Positions 35,174-48,424 of a stretch of DNA of 64,000 nt are shown here, in pieces. The notes under the pieces were generated by a model. The model saw only the letters and a list, made by a program, of their open reading frames with translations, was not told the DNA's origin and made no database searches. Position numbers and translations under genes: made by a program. Source of the DNA: Cristatella mucedo (lineage: Eukaryota > Bryozoa > Phylactolaemata > Cristatellidae). The stretch lies in the NCBI GenBank assembly GCA_009760855.2, contig WPIO01000014.1:5004001-5068000 (forward strand). The letters run 5' to 3'. Position 1 is the stretch's first letter; each line of letters starts with the position of its first letter.

Positions 35174-35867
35174 AGCTGCTAGTGCTCAAGTAAGAAGCAT
35201 ATCGCTTTTCGTCGTACGATAGTGAATGCTGTGATCTACCCCAGACTCCAGGCTGTTACTCATCGACCTGCGACTGAGGTAAACAGACGAAGTAACCAAC
35301 GAGGGACGTTAGCCACTGCTGGCCAACGTATAGACTATGCACACTTGATTTTTTTTAACATACTACTATTTCGGGTCGTGGCAAGATATACAATTGTGTA
35401 GTGCCTGTTGCCTTTGTCATCCTCACTTTTTTGTAGAAATTATGGTGCGCTATTGAAGCAGGTCTTCGGCATTATTTGCTGCGCGATTTCCCAAAGGACC
35501 CTCTGTTTCTTAACGACGTGTCTTTTTTTTTATCCCATCCTAAGGCGAGGAAACTCTCTAGTGTTCGTGGTTTCCGATCAGAAACGTGGCCAACGGGTAG
35601 TTTCTGTATTCCCTGCAGCATGTGTGCCGTTGCAGCGCTTATAGTAAAGAAACCAAGTAAAGAGCAATCTGCCAGAAAAAGACGGCGAGTAATTGTAAAA
35701 CAGTGGAAACATTAACCAACTAATGGAAATGAAAGGCTTTTAAATGAGTAAATGATTATATGGGACGATGGCTGGACGGTGACTGGAAGTTGTTGAACCC
35801 GCTTGAAGGCGCCATCGGGAAGGGACATTCCGGATGGCAAGCACCCAGCATGCGGCTTCATTCGTCT
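35174..35867. other. Unassigned spacer
   Basis: Overlapping 78-79-codon frames at 35408-35715 show no recognised motif. Confidence 0.4.
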
Positions 35868-36124
35868 AATGATAATAATAATAATACACTTGATAAAGCA
35901 CCCTGAGAGAACTCAAGCTCTTTCTAGGAGCTTTACATTTGCTGCAAAGGGAAACGCGATTGGATGGAGAGCAATATCATGCTCGATAAACAACAAGAAT
36001 AACATGGTTAGGGGTCAGCATGCAAGTGTGGTTAGTGGCAGCATGCACAGTGTCAGCACGCAAAAGCACATATAAAGGACGAATCACAGGGACCCACTAA
36101 ATTCTGTCCTAAATAGGTGCGTTC

Positions 36125-36568
36125 TTAAGTTTTTTCAAATGTGGTCAAGTCAGGGTATGTTGAGACGCAAGTCGGGAGTGAGTTCCAAGCTTTGGGAGCA
36201 TACGAACTAAATGCACGGTCTCCAAAGGATTTGAGGTTTGTACGAGGTATTAGTAAACTGTTAGATTCCAACAAGCAGGTGGTACGATGCTTGGAATTGT
36301 GGGGGAGTAGATCTGAGAGATAGGCTGGAGCCAAAAAATGAAGTGACCTGAAAGTGAGCAACAAAACCTTAAAGTCAATCCGTTGATTGACTGGTAGCCA
36401 GTGCAGGTCGGTGAGAAGCGGTGGGATGTGACAACCGTGACGCTCACTACAGATAAGCCTAGCTGCAGAGTTTTGCACCAGCTGTAATCGCCTGATTGCA
36501 CATGCCGGTAGGCCAGCAAGCAGTGAGTTGTAGAAGTCAAGACGGGATGTCACAAATGCATGGACCAA
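36125..36568 (-). pseudogene. LINE-A C-terminal domain, 147 codons open
   Basis: Begins at VHAFVTSRLDFYNSLLAGLP and continues through IRRLQLVQNSAARLICSERH, LTDLHWLPVNQRIDFKVL, LAPAYLSDLLPHNSKHR and FGDRAFSSYAPKAWNSLP to an FEKT end, where the frame departs from the consensus (R)FKKNLKTHLFRTAFSGSL. Compare the 205-codon copy at 8.3-9.0 kb. Confidence 0.92.
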
Positions 36569-36614
36569 CTTAGATGTGGTATCCTTATCTAAACAAGCCC
36601 GAATTTTAGCAATG

Positions 36615-37025
36615 TTATGTAGCTGAAAGTAGGCGGACGACTGTGCAGCTGATGTGGTCGTCTAATGAAAGGTCACTTTGGAACATGACACCTAGATTTC
36701 GTGCAGATTCAACGGGAGATATGCTGGCAGAGCCGATTTTGCGAGTTAGCCTTTCCAATTTCTGAATCGCACTTGGTTTACCCATAACTAGTAGGTTAGT
36801 TTTATCATAATTTAATTTAAGAAAATTTGCTGTCATCCATGTGCGGATGTCATCAATACATGCAGCAAAGGAGTTGAAAGAATTTGAGGCGCTCGAAGGC
36901 TGGGATGGATCAAAGAAAAAGTACTGCTGAGTGTCATCCGCATAAAAGTGAAAGCCTAGATTGTGCTTGGCAATCACATCGGCAAGAGGGAGAGTATAAA
37001 CTGTGAAAAGAACCGGACCTAGCAC
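36615..37025 (-). pseudogene. LINE-A RT catalytic block with intact YADD
   Basis: The 136-codon frame reads LGPVLFTVYTLPLADVI, then KHNLGFHFYADDTQQYF with the YADD box that holds two of the three catalytic aspartates of the RT family, then IDDIRTWMTANFLKLNYDK (the primer-grip side) and VMGKPSAIQKLERL and GVMFQSDLSLDDHIS. It is the only YADD-intact copy seen here. The block with the first catalytic Asp lies in another frame (37206-37457: LLELSAAFDPINH), with the usual LDLSAAFDTVDH altered. Confidence 0.93.
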
Positions 37026-37153
37026 GGAGCCCTAGGGTACCCAATATTTCAGAGGTATCTCGCATGATCTTTGTCCATTCGCGTCAATACTCTGGTCTGC
37101 CACTGAGATAGAACCTGAACCATTGCAGAGCAGTGCCAGTGATACCCAGGCGA

Positions 37154-37210
37154 GATGATAGGTGCTCTAGAAGAACTTAGTAGATGATAGGTGCTCTAGA
37201 AGAACTTAGT
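37154..37210. repeat. 29-bp tandem duplication inside LINE-A
   Basis: GATGATAGGTGCTCTAGAAG... at 37154-37182 is repeated exactly at 37183-37210 (28 bp of it). It shifts the RT frame between the first-Asp and YADD blocks. Confidence 0.93.
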
Positions 37211-37460
37211 GATTGATAGGATCAAAAGCTGCCGAAAGCTCGAGCAAAACAAGCAGAAATACTCTACCCATGTCTGCATTCCTAAGTAAGTCGTTGTACA
37301 CCCTAAGCAATGCTGATTCTGCGGAGTGATTAGCTCTAAAGCCAGACTGGAACTTACTAGCAAGGTTTGAAGTTTCAATATATGAGTTCAGCTGGTCTGC
37401 CACGACTCGTTCCAGTGTCTTTGATAGGAATGGGCTATAGGATAGGAATGATTCCAAAAG

Positions 37461-37953
37461 GATGATATTATTTCCAAAGCTTCATTTGTTTGTTTAAACT
37501 GAATATTAGTTCTTGAATTCACTACTTGTTTTCATTAGAATTTAGAATTTCCAGTGCAGCGATTATACTTGCACGGATGTGCATTCGTTGATAATTGGAG
37601 CCGGAAGTCCATGACCTAGAAAGATTTACCCATACTTTTACATGGTTCAGTAAGTTCTGTTGCTATTCCTGGCGACATGCGGTCATCGAGATATTATAGT
37701 ATTTACACGTGAGATATGAGTCCAATTTTTATCAAGAAAAGATACACTTATCTTTGGCTGATATCTTGGATTTTTGAGTGGCCATGCAGCTGATCTGAAA
37801 TTGAATTCAGTCGAATGATCGCACTGTTGGCATCCATCTTGCTGCCAACATGTTGGCCGCACTTTGGCTGCTAGACGTATCAGGTCGTCAATAATCCAGG
37901 GATGGCCTTATGAGAGCCTACTATTGACTAATCTGGAGTTAAAAGGCTGGGCG
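37461..37953. other. Unassigned DNA upstream of a LINE-A copy
   Basis: AT-rich, with no clear LINE coding blocks although the 5' part of the 36-kb copy would lie here. Confidence 0.4.
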
Positions 37954-38063
37954 TGTTGATTGAGGGGCTGTGTAAGCGGATACCACCAGATCTATTTTGT
38001 TGATTGAGGGTTTGTGTTTGTTGATTGAGGGGCTGTGTAAGCGGATACCACCAGATCTATTTT
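37954..38063. repeat. 43-bp duplication with a partial third copy
   Basis: A ~43-bp segment starting GTTGATTGAGGGGCTGTGTA at 37954 recurs exactly at 38020. A degenerate partial copy (GTTGATTGAGGGTTTGTGTT) lies between them at 37999-38018. Confidence 0.92.
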
Positions 38064-38530
38064 TGGCATAGATGTATGCTATTGGTATAAGCTCGAAGGA
38101 GATGTAATTTATTCACGGTATACTTGTCTTATATTTGCTATCTGTATTCTCACTTTTGAGACTTGGCTTCCGGATTGATAGTGGGGGCTCAACCAAAAAT
38201 GTGCAGCCATTGCAGATAAATTCAAGGGGAAACTTCGAAAGAATGAGATTTAAACTGATCGTGCCGTGGTGATTTGAAGATTTTCAGCTCGATGACAATG
38301 TCTCAATCGAAGTCGTCTGCCGCAAACCATACGTTAGACTCTTTGTTCTAATAATCACACATGCTATACACATGCTATGTCTATAGATTGGTAGAATCGG
38401 AAGAATGTGGGCAAATTACAGGACTTGATGGTTTTGCCATCCTTCGCGAATCAAACTTTAAGTAAAAACTAGAATGACTAATGGAGAAACAGTGAAAAGT
38501 GGACGGTCATGGAAGAAAGCCTGGCTGTCT
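38064..38530. other. Unassigned spacer
   Basis: Spacing near 38215-38300 loosely resembles the LINE-A endonuclease SDH region read in reverse, but it is too weak to call. Confidence 0.3.
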
Positions 38531-38534
38531 AGCC

Positions 38535-39150
38535 CATAATAATAATACATTTGACAAAGGGTCCTCCGATACTTCAATCTCTTTCTAGGCGCTTTACAAT
38601 TGCTGCAAAGGAAGCACGATCGAATGTTTAGTGGTAGCGTGCTCAATAAACAAAAAGAATAACATGCTTATAGATGACATGCACATGGTCAGCATGCAAG
38701 TATGGTTAGTGGTAGTATGCGCAGTATCAGCACACATAAGCACGTAAAGGACGAATCAGAGATCTACTAAATGCTGTCATAAATAGGTGCGTTTTTAGTT
38801 TATTTCTAAATGAGGACAAGGCAGATGTCTTGACGGAAGTCGGGAGTGAGTTCCAGGCTTTGAGAGCATACGAACTAAAGGCACGGTCTCCAAAGGATTT
38901 GAGGTTTGCAAGACGTATAGGTAGCAGTTAGATCCCAAAAAGCGGGTTGTACGATACTTAGCATGGTGGATAGAGTAGATCTTATAGGTATGCTGGAGCC
39001 AAAGAATGAAGGGACCTGAAATTGAGTGACTAAACCTTGAAGTCAATGCATTGCTTGCCTGGGAGCCAGTTTAGGTAGGCGAGAAGTGGTGTGATGTGGC
39101 AACTGCAATGCTCAAGACAGACAAGCCTAGCTGTAGAACTTTAAGGATAC
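38535..39150 (-). mobile_element. LINE-A copy, C-terminus and 3' UTR
   Basis: Plus-strand view: CCATAATAATAATACATTTG, the tail, the tandem units, then the C-terminal domain in reverse (GGCTTTGAGAGCATACGAAC, GGCACGGTCTCCAAAGGATT) up to the VQNSA region at about 39120. Frameshifts occur throughout; the frame 38795-39046 holds part of it. Confidence 0.86.
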
Positions 39151-39919
39151 TACCAAGGATACTAAAAAAAGAAAGGATACTAGTTCAATGACACATCTAT
39201 GAAGCCTGGGGTCCGAATGGATGATGCAAGTAAGTAGGACTACCTGCGCCTGGTTCGAAAAGTCTGTAAATGGCTTTTGGTGCGCATTTCTTGGCAGACA
39301 CGATGCATCATGGTGGTACAAAGCGAACTAGGATAGCTAAGCTAAGGGCAGCTAAACAAAGCTAGAATGCAGCGGCAAAGAAGCGGCAGCCGTTCGAGCC
39401 GAGGTGCTCGAAGTGCAGGCAGTCGTGGCCGCAGTCGTGGCTGGGAGCTCCACGTGGCCGGGAGCCAAGCTGCAGAGCAAACGTGTCTGCTGCCCAGCAG
39501 TCGCCGAATTTTCGTAGGCGTCTGAGAGAAGAGACGGGTCGATAGCGCTGCAGCAACTCGATTAGGCACCTCACGGAAGCCATGCCGTGACTGACCTTCA
39601 ACACGGGAGCGAGTTTTGGCTGTTTGCAATGGATTTAGCCAGCCCATTGAAGTCCGTTTGATGGTCAAACGGACTGCCAGCTTACTTAAACGTCTCAAAG
39701 TTTAGTGAAAGAAAGAAGAGTCGTAGCAAGGAACCTTTGTGGTAGACTAATAATCTAGCTAAGCTCTTTACTACCTATGGCCACGCGGTCATTGTGGGCC
39801 AAAGCAAGTCCGCTCAGCTCCAACCTCTACGTCTCGATAGCAGCTTTCCGGAGATATTCTTCATGCTGTCGCCTTGCTCGCAATGCCTTCCTGATGAAGG
39901 TGGGGCGACCAAATATGGT
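39151..39919. other. Unassigned spacer
   Basis: A short AAGGATACTA triplication occurs at 39143-39180. The Arg/Leu-rich minus frames (39342-39698) have no recognised motif. Confidence 0.4.
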
Positions 39920-40830
39920 AAAAAATAGTAGTAATAATAATAGGTAGATTGTATATTGCCCGATGAATTAAATCTTTTCCCGTGCATTTTACTGCTCGCT
40001 GGAAGAGACTAAACAACCCGGTCGCCGCAGACATGCACGGTATCATGCCTAGACAAGCATGCAAAAGCAAACTAGTATCATGCCTGGGCTAGCAGGCTAA
40101 ATCGTACAAGAAAACACTCAGGACCGTCGGTTGTTAGGACACCTGGCATGCGACACATACTGAATCATGCACAGGTTAGTACGAAAAGCACGCAAGATAA
40201 GAAAAGACATTTTCACTGCATCGAAGGAAAGGCTGATTAGAATAGTTGCGTCTTTAGCTGACACTTGAATGGTGCGAAGTCAGTGCAGGTGGCAGCAGAT
40301 TGGGAAGCCGAGTGCCAGCCAATCTGCGAGTAGAAACTGAAGGCCCGATCTCCAAACAATTTGAATTGAGTTGCGGTGACGGCGAATGAGTAGTTGCTGC
40401 TGAACAAGTGGCGCGAGAGCACACTGGATGAGCACGAGGTTAGGCAGACTGGTGCCAGCTAGTGAAGCGACCTGTGTAGAGGATCTCGTAATCAGTAAGA
40501 TGCTTGATAGGGAGCCAGTGAAGCTCGTATAGATTTGATGCGATGTGGAAGCGGCGCTGTTGACGACACAGACCAGACGAGCTTCTGTGTTGTGACCCAG
40601 GTGTACACGATTAAGGGCGCTGGCACGGAGTCTTAAATAAAGGGAATTATATTAATCTAGACGCGCGACCCAAACGCTTGAACTAGTCTGACTGTGATGC
40701 TCTTATCTAAGTAGGCCCTGGTTTGGCGCTTTTTCTCAGCTGCAAGTTGGCCTTGATTTTACAATGGAGGAAATTCGCTCTTCCAACGACAAGTCGCTTT
40801 GAAATAGCACAACCAGATTACGGGCAGACG
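39920..40830 (-). mobile_element. LINE-C copy, C-terminus and distinct 3' UTR
   Basis: The minus strand shows L2/CR1-type C-terminal blocks, including FKLFGDRAFSFYSQIGWHS and FKCQLKTQLF in frame 40237-40422, an LHWLPIK-like segment near 40490-40530 and the FDLSL-like segment near 40790. The tail (TAGTAGTAATAATAATAGGT, ATTGCCCGATGAATTAAATC) has LINE-A layout but low identity, and the 3' UTR carries a different repeat (two ATCATGCCTRG units about 35 bp apart near 40042 and 40077). A separate lineage. Confidence 0.8.
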
Positions 40831-40933
40831 TCAATAGTATGTATCAAGATGTCTGGTAAACGTATGACCACCGCGAGATGATTCCAAGCCTGGTGATAGC
40901 AAGGAGTACAATTACTACTACCTCGAGTAACAG

Positions 40934-41076
<143 letters not shown>

Positions 41077-42019
41077 ACCGCAGCGGCTTGTGGTGGGAAA
41101 CTTGGCAGCTCAAAATCAAAACTTAGTAAATAAAGAACATACAGAGCCAAGAGTCCGTTGCAATCGTAGCTAATATTTTGAAAAAAATAGTCATTCAAAA
41201 TTCCGCGACCTGAGTTACAAAAATGATTGCCTTTGGACAGTGAGGAACAGACGACCGAGTAAATGTAAACATTAAATTGTGCACGGTTTCTGTTCGGACT
41301 GTCTGTAAGACTTTCCAGCACATCGAATCCATAAAAAATGACCACTGTAACATGTTTCATCGAGCTCTTCTCAGCAGAGATTTCAAGTTCCCTCTCTCAT
41401 TACATTTCCTTCCTCCCCCTTTCCGTGCTCTTCTGCTAAGGCAGCCGCTGACCCGATTGAATAATCTCTGAGAAACCTTTTGGAGGTCATAAACAGAATA
41501 CTAGTTTGAACGAACCCTTGAGACACTCGTGAATATTCTCCGAGGAAGCTTAATCGCTTGCACTACGTTAATAGTTCCTAGAAGCTTCCTGGGCACGTTG
41601 AAATCAATAGTCTCGTGAGCTTCTACTTAGCTATGCTCTTGCACGCACGAGCTACAAAAATCAGAACTGATTGTCGTCCGCCGACTTGCTTGCGAGAATT
41701 ATTGTAAGGCGTACCAATCCATCATAACCAGAGCCACGTCTAGTTTCTATAAGAACATAAGGCTATGATACATGCAAAATTCAAAAAAATGCACTTGTCG
41801 AACAACAATAATGTCCATTACCGAACCCAAGTCGGCTTCATCACTAGGGACATTTGCAGTGATCCAGTGATCTTCGCCTTTAAATTGCAGAGGCTATTCT
41901 TAAGATAGTATTCTTCCTTGACTCGTCATCTTACGGTCCTTGCTCTTTGTCAATTTCTGCCCCCAAGCCTGTCTTGCAGCCTAGATCTCACCGTCCGCTA
42001 CCCAGTCTAAGAAGACTTG
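41077..42019. other. Unassigned spacer
   Basis: No recognised element. 41880-42019 may be very decayed LINE sequence upstream of the next copy. Confidence 0.4.
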
Positions 42020-43625
<1,606 letters not shown>

Positions 43626-44494
43626 CCACGCTCTGTCCGAGTACTTTTTCCTTTTCGTGGCTGCGCGTTACAAAACAACGTACGTCATGACTTCGTGCGG
43701 GCAGAAGCTTTGCACAGCGCTTCTGTACAGCATTGCCCCACGGCATACATGTCCTTGCTCACCCGCGTGCTTCGCTCATCTGCCGTTGATTGAGTGCTCT
43801 CGAAAAAACTTATGCAATCATTACTATTATTTCGTGCCAATCGATAGCGGCCAGTGAAATATGTGATGTACGTGCTGGAACTGCTACTATGAAGTTTCTT
43901 TTGGTTAAGGCTCGGTTAAATAAATGTTAAGATTCGATAACTTCCTAAAGGTTAACATGATACCGGTTGCTGACGGTCTGTAGATTCAGCGGGGGCGGCT
44001 GTGGCGAAGAGGATGCTTCTTGAGACGACGTGGGCCATTAATAATCTACATAATACACTAATAGTCTTGGGTAAACCTAGTGTCGCCCTAAAGTTGAAAC
44101 ACCTCACTCTAAAAGATGGGTTTATCTAGCATCGCTCCCGCGACGTCTGCCCACAATCAAGGCCTAATATTTATTCCAGATAGAACTGTCACTAGATTAC
44201 CTCGTCTACTCCACGGTCAAGTCGATCAACTTACAGCATTAGAATATTGCAAAAATCCCGACCTGCATAGCTTAGAATACGGCCGCCAAACTAAATCGCA
44301 TGCTTGTGACATCGCGTCTAGATTAATCCAGGCCCTTTATTCCGTACCTGCGGCCAGTGCTCGCGGTAGAGTAAGAGGCAATGGCAGGGTTCACATTCAA
44401 ACAAATTTTGAAAGCTGGCGTGGAGTCACTCGATGCCCAAGCACCTTTGCACGCTGGAATCGAAGCAGCACGCTTTCTTCACAGTCGTGAGACC
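43626..44494. other. Unassigned spacer
   Basis: No recognised element. The plus frame 44116-44490 (124 codons) has no known motif. Confidence 0.4.
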
Positions 44495-44660
44495 GTGGCC
44501 GCGATAGCCCGGGAGGTAAGGTGCTCGCTCTCCACGACCGAGTTCGTGGGTTCGAATTCTGCAATTCACAAACCCGAATTGCCAATTGCAAGCATTGGTG
44601 CAATCCATTAAGGCTGATCTACTGCCACTATTCAAATGGGGCAGTTAAATCGGCTAATTT
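44495..44660 (+). mobile_element. SINE-A copy, near full length
   Basis: Head GGCCGCGATAGCCCGGGAGG, TAAGGTGCTCGCTCTCCACG and B box GGTTCGAATTC; body GCCAATTGCAAGCATTGGTG and AAGGCTGATCTACTGCC; end ATGGGGCAGTTAAATCGGCT. One of the most complete copies and a good consensus seed. Confidence 0.88.
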
Positions 44661-46164
44661 TAACACTATTAGCCAGATCAGCACAAATGAGGTTTGACGT
44701 GATGCTGCCTCGTGGATTTTACTTGAGAATATCGCTGAAGGAATGTCGAGTATCGCTGAAACGCCGCACGAGCAGAAACTCAGAGCAGAAGCTCGGACGC
44801 TTAGAGCTGAAAGCTGGTCCACCGTAGCGGCCTACGTGCTAAGAAATGAAATGAAATGAAAGAAATGAAGTGCCAAGAAATTAGCGCAAAGAGGAGGAGC
44901 TGCAGTCATGAGCGAAGCGTTACCGCAACCATGGGCGAACGATATGCTGCAAGAACTGCAGAAAGAGAATGGCCGATCGTGGCTCCAAAGGGCACGGCCT
45001 CGCTTCTCAGAAGGGTCTCATTTATTATCGAACCGGCCTCGTTTTACGCAGCTTTCCCGTATTTTGTAGTCCAACTGTGTATAGGCTTAATCTCCAAATG
45101 GGAGCCGACACAGAGCAAGGCAAAACGAATAAAGTGCAATCTGCCGATCAGCTCCGGCGCCTAGGCGGCAACCCCCTCGCCCAGCCAAGCTGTCGCTCCA
45201 CCGAAGAGGAGCCAAGCTTTCGCTCCAAGGAGTCCAGCCCAAGGAGCCCAGCTTTCGCTCCTCCGTTCTCGGGCGCTCGGTTCGCCCCGCATCCTGCTCG
45301 ACGTCTGGAGACCCCTCGGCCCCCCCCCCCTACGCGGGCGAACACTCGAGCACATGTACTTGCAAGCGCTTCAATTTCGGCCATCTGCCAGCTAAGGTTC
45401 GTCCAAGGGAGGAGGGAAGAGGAGCTGGTGGTGGGGAAGGGAGGAGTGCGTGCGGCAATCTGACCAAGTCAGCTAGATCCTCAGAGAAAAATGCACTAGA
45501 TACGATCAGGTGGCTATGACCGTGAGCTTCCACCGTGAGCGTGCAAGGCGGACGACCTAAAAATATGTCGCTCGCTCGCTCGCTCGGAGGACCAGCGAGG
45601 CGTGGGCCGAGTGCCGTAGGCTTCGTAAGACAAGCCGCACCCATTTCTTCGAAAACAGGAACTGAGCGGTCCACATCGGCTGTCGCCTCCCGCTCCGGAA
45701 CTCGAAGCTTGTCCGCCGGAAAAAATAAGAGCTTGCACTTAACGGCAGGAGGATCTTTATTGACCGAAAGCGCTCTACGCCCGCACTGACCTGCATGCCC
45801 ACTGCGTTTCGATCCTGTTACCCGCGGCTCCGGAAGGAATGCTCGCTCTGCCTTTATCAGTCATAGGGCCAATGCGAGGAGCATGGTCTGGATGTAGTAC
45901 TATTTGTTTGACCCGCTGACCTTGTCGGGCAGCCAGCCCGAGAGAAACTGCAGAAGGAAATTCCACCTCGGCAGTGGCAACCCGACACGGGCATCCAGCT
46001 GGTCTCAGCGCTCGCCTGCACGCCCTGCACGTTCGCTCTCGGACGCCGCCGTCCTTGTCATCACGTCTGGCTGGCAATTAGAATCCTAGGACGTTGCTGT
46101 GTCACCCAGTAGAGTCGGCTTCTGCTAGCTTCTGTGGTGCTGGATAATAAGTAAAGGTAAGGTG
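44661..46164. other. Unassigned DNA, GC-rich at 45150-45800
   Basis: GC- and CpG-rich DNA with a C11 run (45320-45330), a CTCG run (45571-45588) and a repeated GCCAAGCTTTCGCTCC/CCAAGCTGTCGCTCC motif. Frames on all six readings are open because stops are rare, so none can be preferred. AAATG repeats occur at 44845-44870. Confidence 0.45.
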
Positions 46165-46312
46165 TTAGCTGATTGAACAGCCTCACTTGTACATCGGCAG
46201 AAGAGGCTTAACGGCTATCGCCGCCGATCGCAGATGGCAATAAAGGATCACTCACTGAAGGATTAGAACCCACGACCTCGAACATGAGCAGCGAACACCT
46301 TACCTCCAGATG
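46165..46312 (-). mobile_element. SINE-A copy
   Basis: Minus strand: GGAGGTAAGGTGTTCGCTGC, GAGGTCGTGGGTTCTAATCC, the body with GGCGATAGCCGTTAAGCCTC and TTCTGCCGATG, and the end GAGGCTGTTCAATCAGCTAA. Confidence 0.87.
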
Positions 46313-46317
46313 GCAAT

Positions 46318-46392
46318 CCTTTACTACCCATTACAAGGGGTGGCGATAGACGCCAAGGCTCTCCTGCTGAGGTTGTTGAATCGGTCTTGACC
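46318..46392 (+). mobile_element. SINE-A 3' half
   Basis: TTTACTACCCATTACAAGGG, GTGGCGATAGACGCCAAGGC, TCTCCTGCTG and GGTTGTTGAATCGGTC match the SINE-A body and end. There is no head; it lies head-to-head against the preceding minus copy. Confidence 0.75.
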
Positions 46393-46424
46393 TTATAAAT
46401 TCTCAGCCCCTGGGTCTAAGCCTA

Positions 46425-46597
46425 AGGATAAGGCGCTCGAACTCGCTCACCTTTCGTCCCCCCCTCCCCAGGTCGCAAGGGCTCTAGTCCCGAAGCAGGC
46501 AATTCTCTATTACCCAGTGCAGACGGTGGCGACGGCTGCAGCCTGCGGCTCTCCTCCACCTCCTATCTAAAAGAGGCTGTTAAACAAGCTAACCTTC
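46425..46597 (+). mobile_element. SINE-A copy with C-rich insertion
   Basis: Head AAGGATAAGGCGCTCGAACT, an inserted C-rich segment (CCCCCCTCCCCAGG), GGTCGCAAGGGCTCTAGTCC, body GTGGCGACGGCTGCAGCC and end AGAGGCTGTTAAACAAGCTA. The third SINE-A in 430 bp. Confidence 0.8.
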
Positions 46598-46849
46598 ACA
46601 TTATACTATCCTAACGCTGCACGATCACGATAGCCAGAGGGATTCTGCAGAGCCTGAGCCTCGTGACGTCAGAGAGACCGAGCCTGAGAGAGAGAGAGGA
46701 AAGGGTAGTGTGTGCAACGACAGCAAGCTCAGCCATAATCCGATATTCCCGACATTCGATTCGTATTCGATAAAGGAGCAGATGCTTTAGAAAATTGCTG
46801 CCAAACGGTATGTGATAAATACTGCCTAAGTTAAAGAAATTCACTCAAG
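46598..46849. other. Unassigned spacer
   Basis: Nothing recognised; a short GAGAGAGA run lies at 46687-46698. Confidence 0.4.
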
Positions 46850-47290
46850 GAAAATTTCCACCTCGTTGTGTAACTCTGGTAAGCCACTTTAACCAAAAGC
46901 TGGTAAGCAGGGGCCAACAGACTTTGTCTCACGAATCTACTAGAAACTGAGAAGCACAGCCAATTCAGGAGGGAAGTCGAGAAAGTGATTGCTGTAAAAG
47001 TATCAGCACAGTAAGGTATTAGAGGAAGTCCATGGCAGCTGCAGCTGGAGGGAGAGTAGATGTCAGTGCGTAAGCGATGTGGAAGTGACTTCCACTGGTC
47101 CGGAGCCACAAAGCGGAAACTCTGTCACCCAGCATCTGTCGAAAAAGCAAAGGAGTTGAGCAGCTAAGGGAGCAGCAGCTAAGGGAACAGCGTTCACCGT
47201 CCTGGTCGTCAAGCCAGTGAATTCAGGCGGCTGCAAAAAAGGAATGAGCTGCTCCTGCCCTTGAATTTGATACCGCAAAATCCAGGCGAG
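46850..47290 (-). mobile_element. LINE-B fragment, C-terminus
   Basis: Minus strand: frame 47063-47278 plus frame 46831-47109 follow LINE-B, with APDQWKSLPHRLRTDIYSPS equivalent to GPRLWNSLPQFLCNDIYSPA in the 1.6-2.2 kb copy, then SFSTSLLNWLCFSVSSRFV. Frameshifted, with the tail poorly preserved. Confidence 0.8.
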
Positions 47291-47298
47291 ATGTCACT

Positions 47299-47301
<3 letters not shown>

Positions 47302-47371
<70 letters not shown>
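47302..47371. repeat. (CT)n microsatellite
   Basis: About 70 bp of pure CT beginning right where the LINE-B similarity ends. Confidence 0.98.
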
Positions 47372-47373
<2 letters not shown>

Positions 47374-48424
47374 ACACCATGTCGGATACAGCTGACAGCC
47401 CAAACGGGAAGGCTGCTGCTGCTGCTGCTGCCGCCACTGTCACTGCCGCCGCCGCCTCTCGGGGTTGATTCACTTTAGGAAAAAGTAGGTGAAGGAAGGA
47501 ATTCGAGGGGTCATTAGCTGACGCGTTCGCCTGGCCTCGAAGAAATGGGGTCCCATTGTTGAGCGCCTCGGGAAAGTAAGGAGAGAGGAGCCTTATTGGC
47601 AGCGTGTTGCACCGACGTTGCCTGCAGACCTGCTGTCTACTCAGCGGTGGCTTGGGCCAAGGCTTTTCTGAGATGTCCGTAACTTGAGTGGGTGGCAGCT
47701 CTTGCCTTACGGAGCAAAACACAACGCAGTGCCAGGAACGATACACGGGGCAGGGCAGAGACGAGAGAGCTCCGGCCAGACTTCCCAGAACGGCTGCAGC
47801 ATAGCCGAAAAGCTCCTTGCAAGCTTGCATACTTGGCAGAGTATCGTTAACTCCCATCATTAAACAAGCCATCTGACACCAGAACATTTTGTTACAGGTC
47901 GATGCGACATGCAATCTGCTCGCTACACATACTGTATTGCCAGCTTGCAGCAAGCCCTGCGGTGTATGCATATCTCCCGTAGGCGTATGCTTGCTGAAGC
48001 ACCCAATTAGGTGAAAGGTTCTTTTGCAGCATGTACTTTGGCAACAAAGCCCCTTGGGAAACTTGCATCAGCCTCTGCTAACCACGCTCCTAAATGCTAC
48101 GTAACTAGCACGATTGCTGAGGTTGAACAAAAGCTCACCGTCGTCTAAGACACAAGAAACTTCAGCTCGAAGCCGGGCTCGTTCCTGCTAAATCCATTAC
48201 CGTCGGTGCAGGCTTCGCAGCAGCAGCAGCTGCAGCAGCGGTTGCGAAATGCTGCTGCAAAAGGTTGATGGAGTTGCCAGCTCAAGCAGATTGCTCCTCT
48301 TCTTCTTCGTGTCCTCCAATTTTGCACTCGGCGAGAATGCAGTGGGCAGATCCGCAGGGCAGGGCAGCAAAGTGAGCTAGAATGCCGTCCCTCGGACCGA
48401 CTCAAAGGGGCGCCTGGCTCGAGA
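47372..48424. other. Unassigned DNA with one long open frame
   Basis: (GCT)n lies at 47412-47433 and (CAG)n at 48220-48238. The minus frame 47294-47971 is 225 codons, about 200 of them outside the CT repeat. It carries a polyAla run from (GCT)n and a Cys/Leu-rich first half without any domain I recognise. Its length alone does not justify a gene call. Confidence 0.4.

Larger units (their letters stand above)
35868..37460 (-). mobile_element. LINE-A, best-preserved copy (RT to 3' tail)
   Basis: About 1.6 kb on the minus strand: the first RT blocks (37457-37206), the YADD block (37025-36615), the C-terminal domain (36568-36125), the 3' UTR tandem units and an AATAATAATAATA end at 35870-35885. 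Few breaks are present: a tandem 29-bp duplication at 37154-37210, a stop near 37032 just upstream of the YADD frame, and a shift near 36600. It is 5'-truncated in the RT N-terminus and has no endonuclease. Confidence 0.95.

Noticed and set aside
38170-38340. LINE endonuclease SDH region
   Set aside because: Only spacing resembles LINE-A; the residues do not match in any single frame.
47294-47971. 225-codon frame as a host gene
   Set aside because: Its end is the CT array and part is polyAla from (GCT)n; the rest has no recognised domain and no splice or promoter support.
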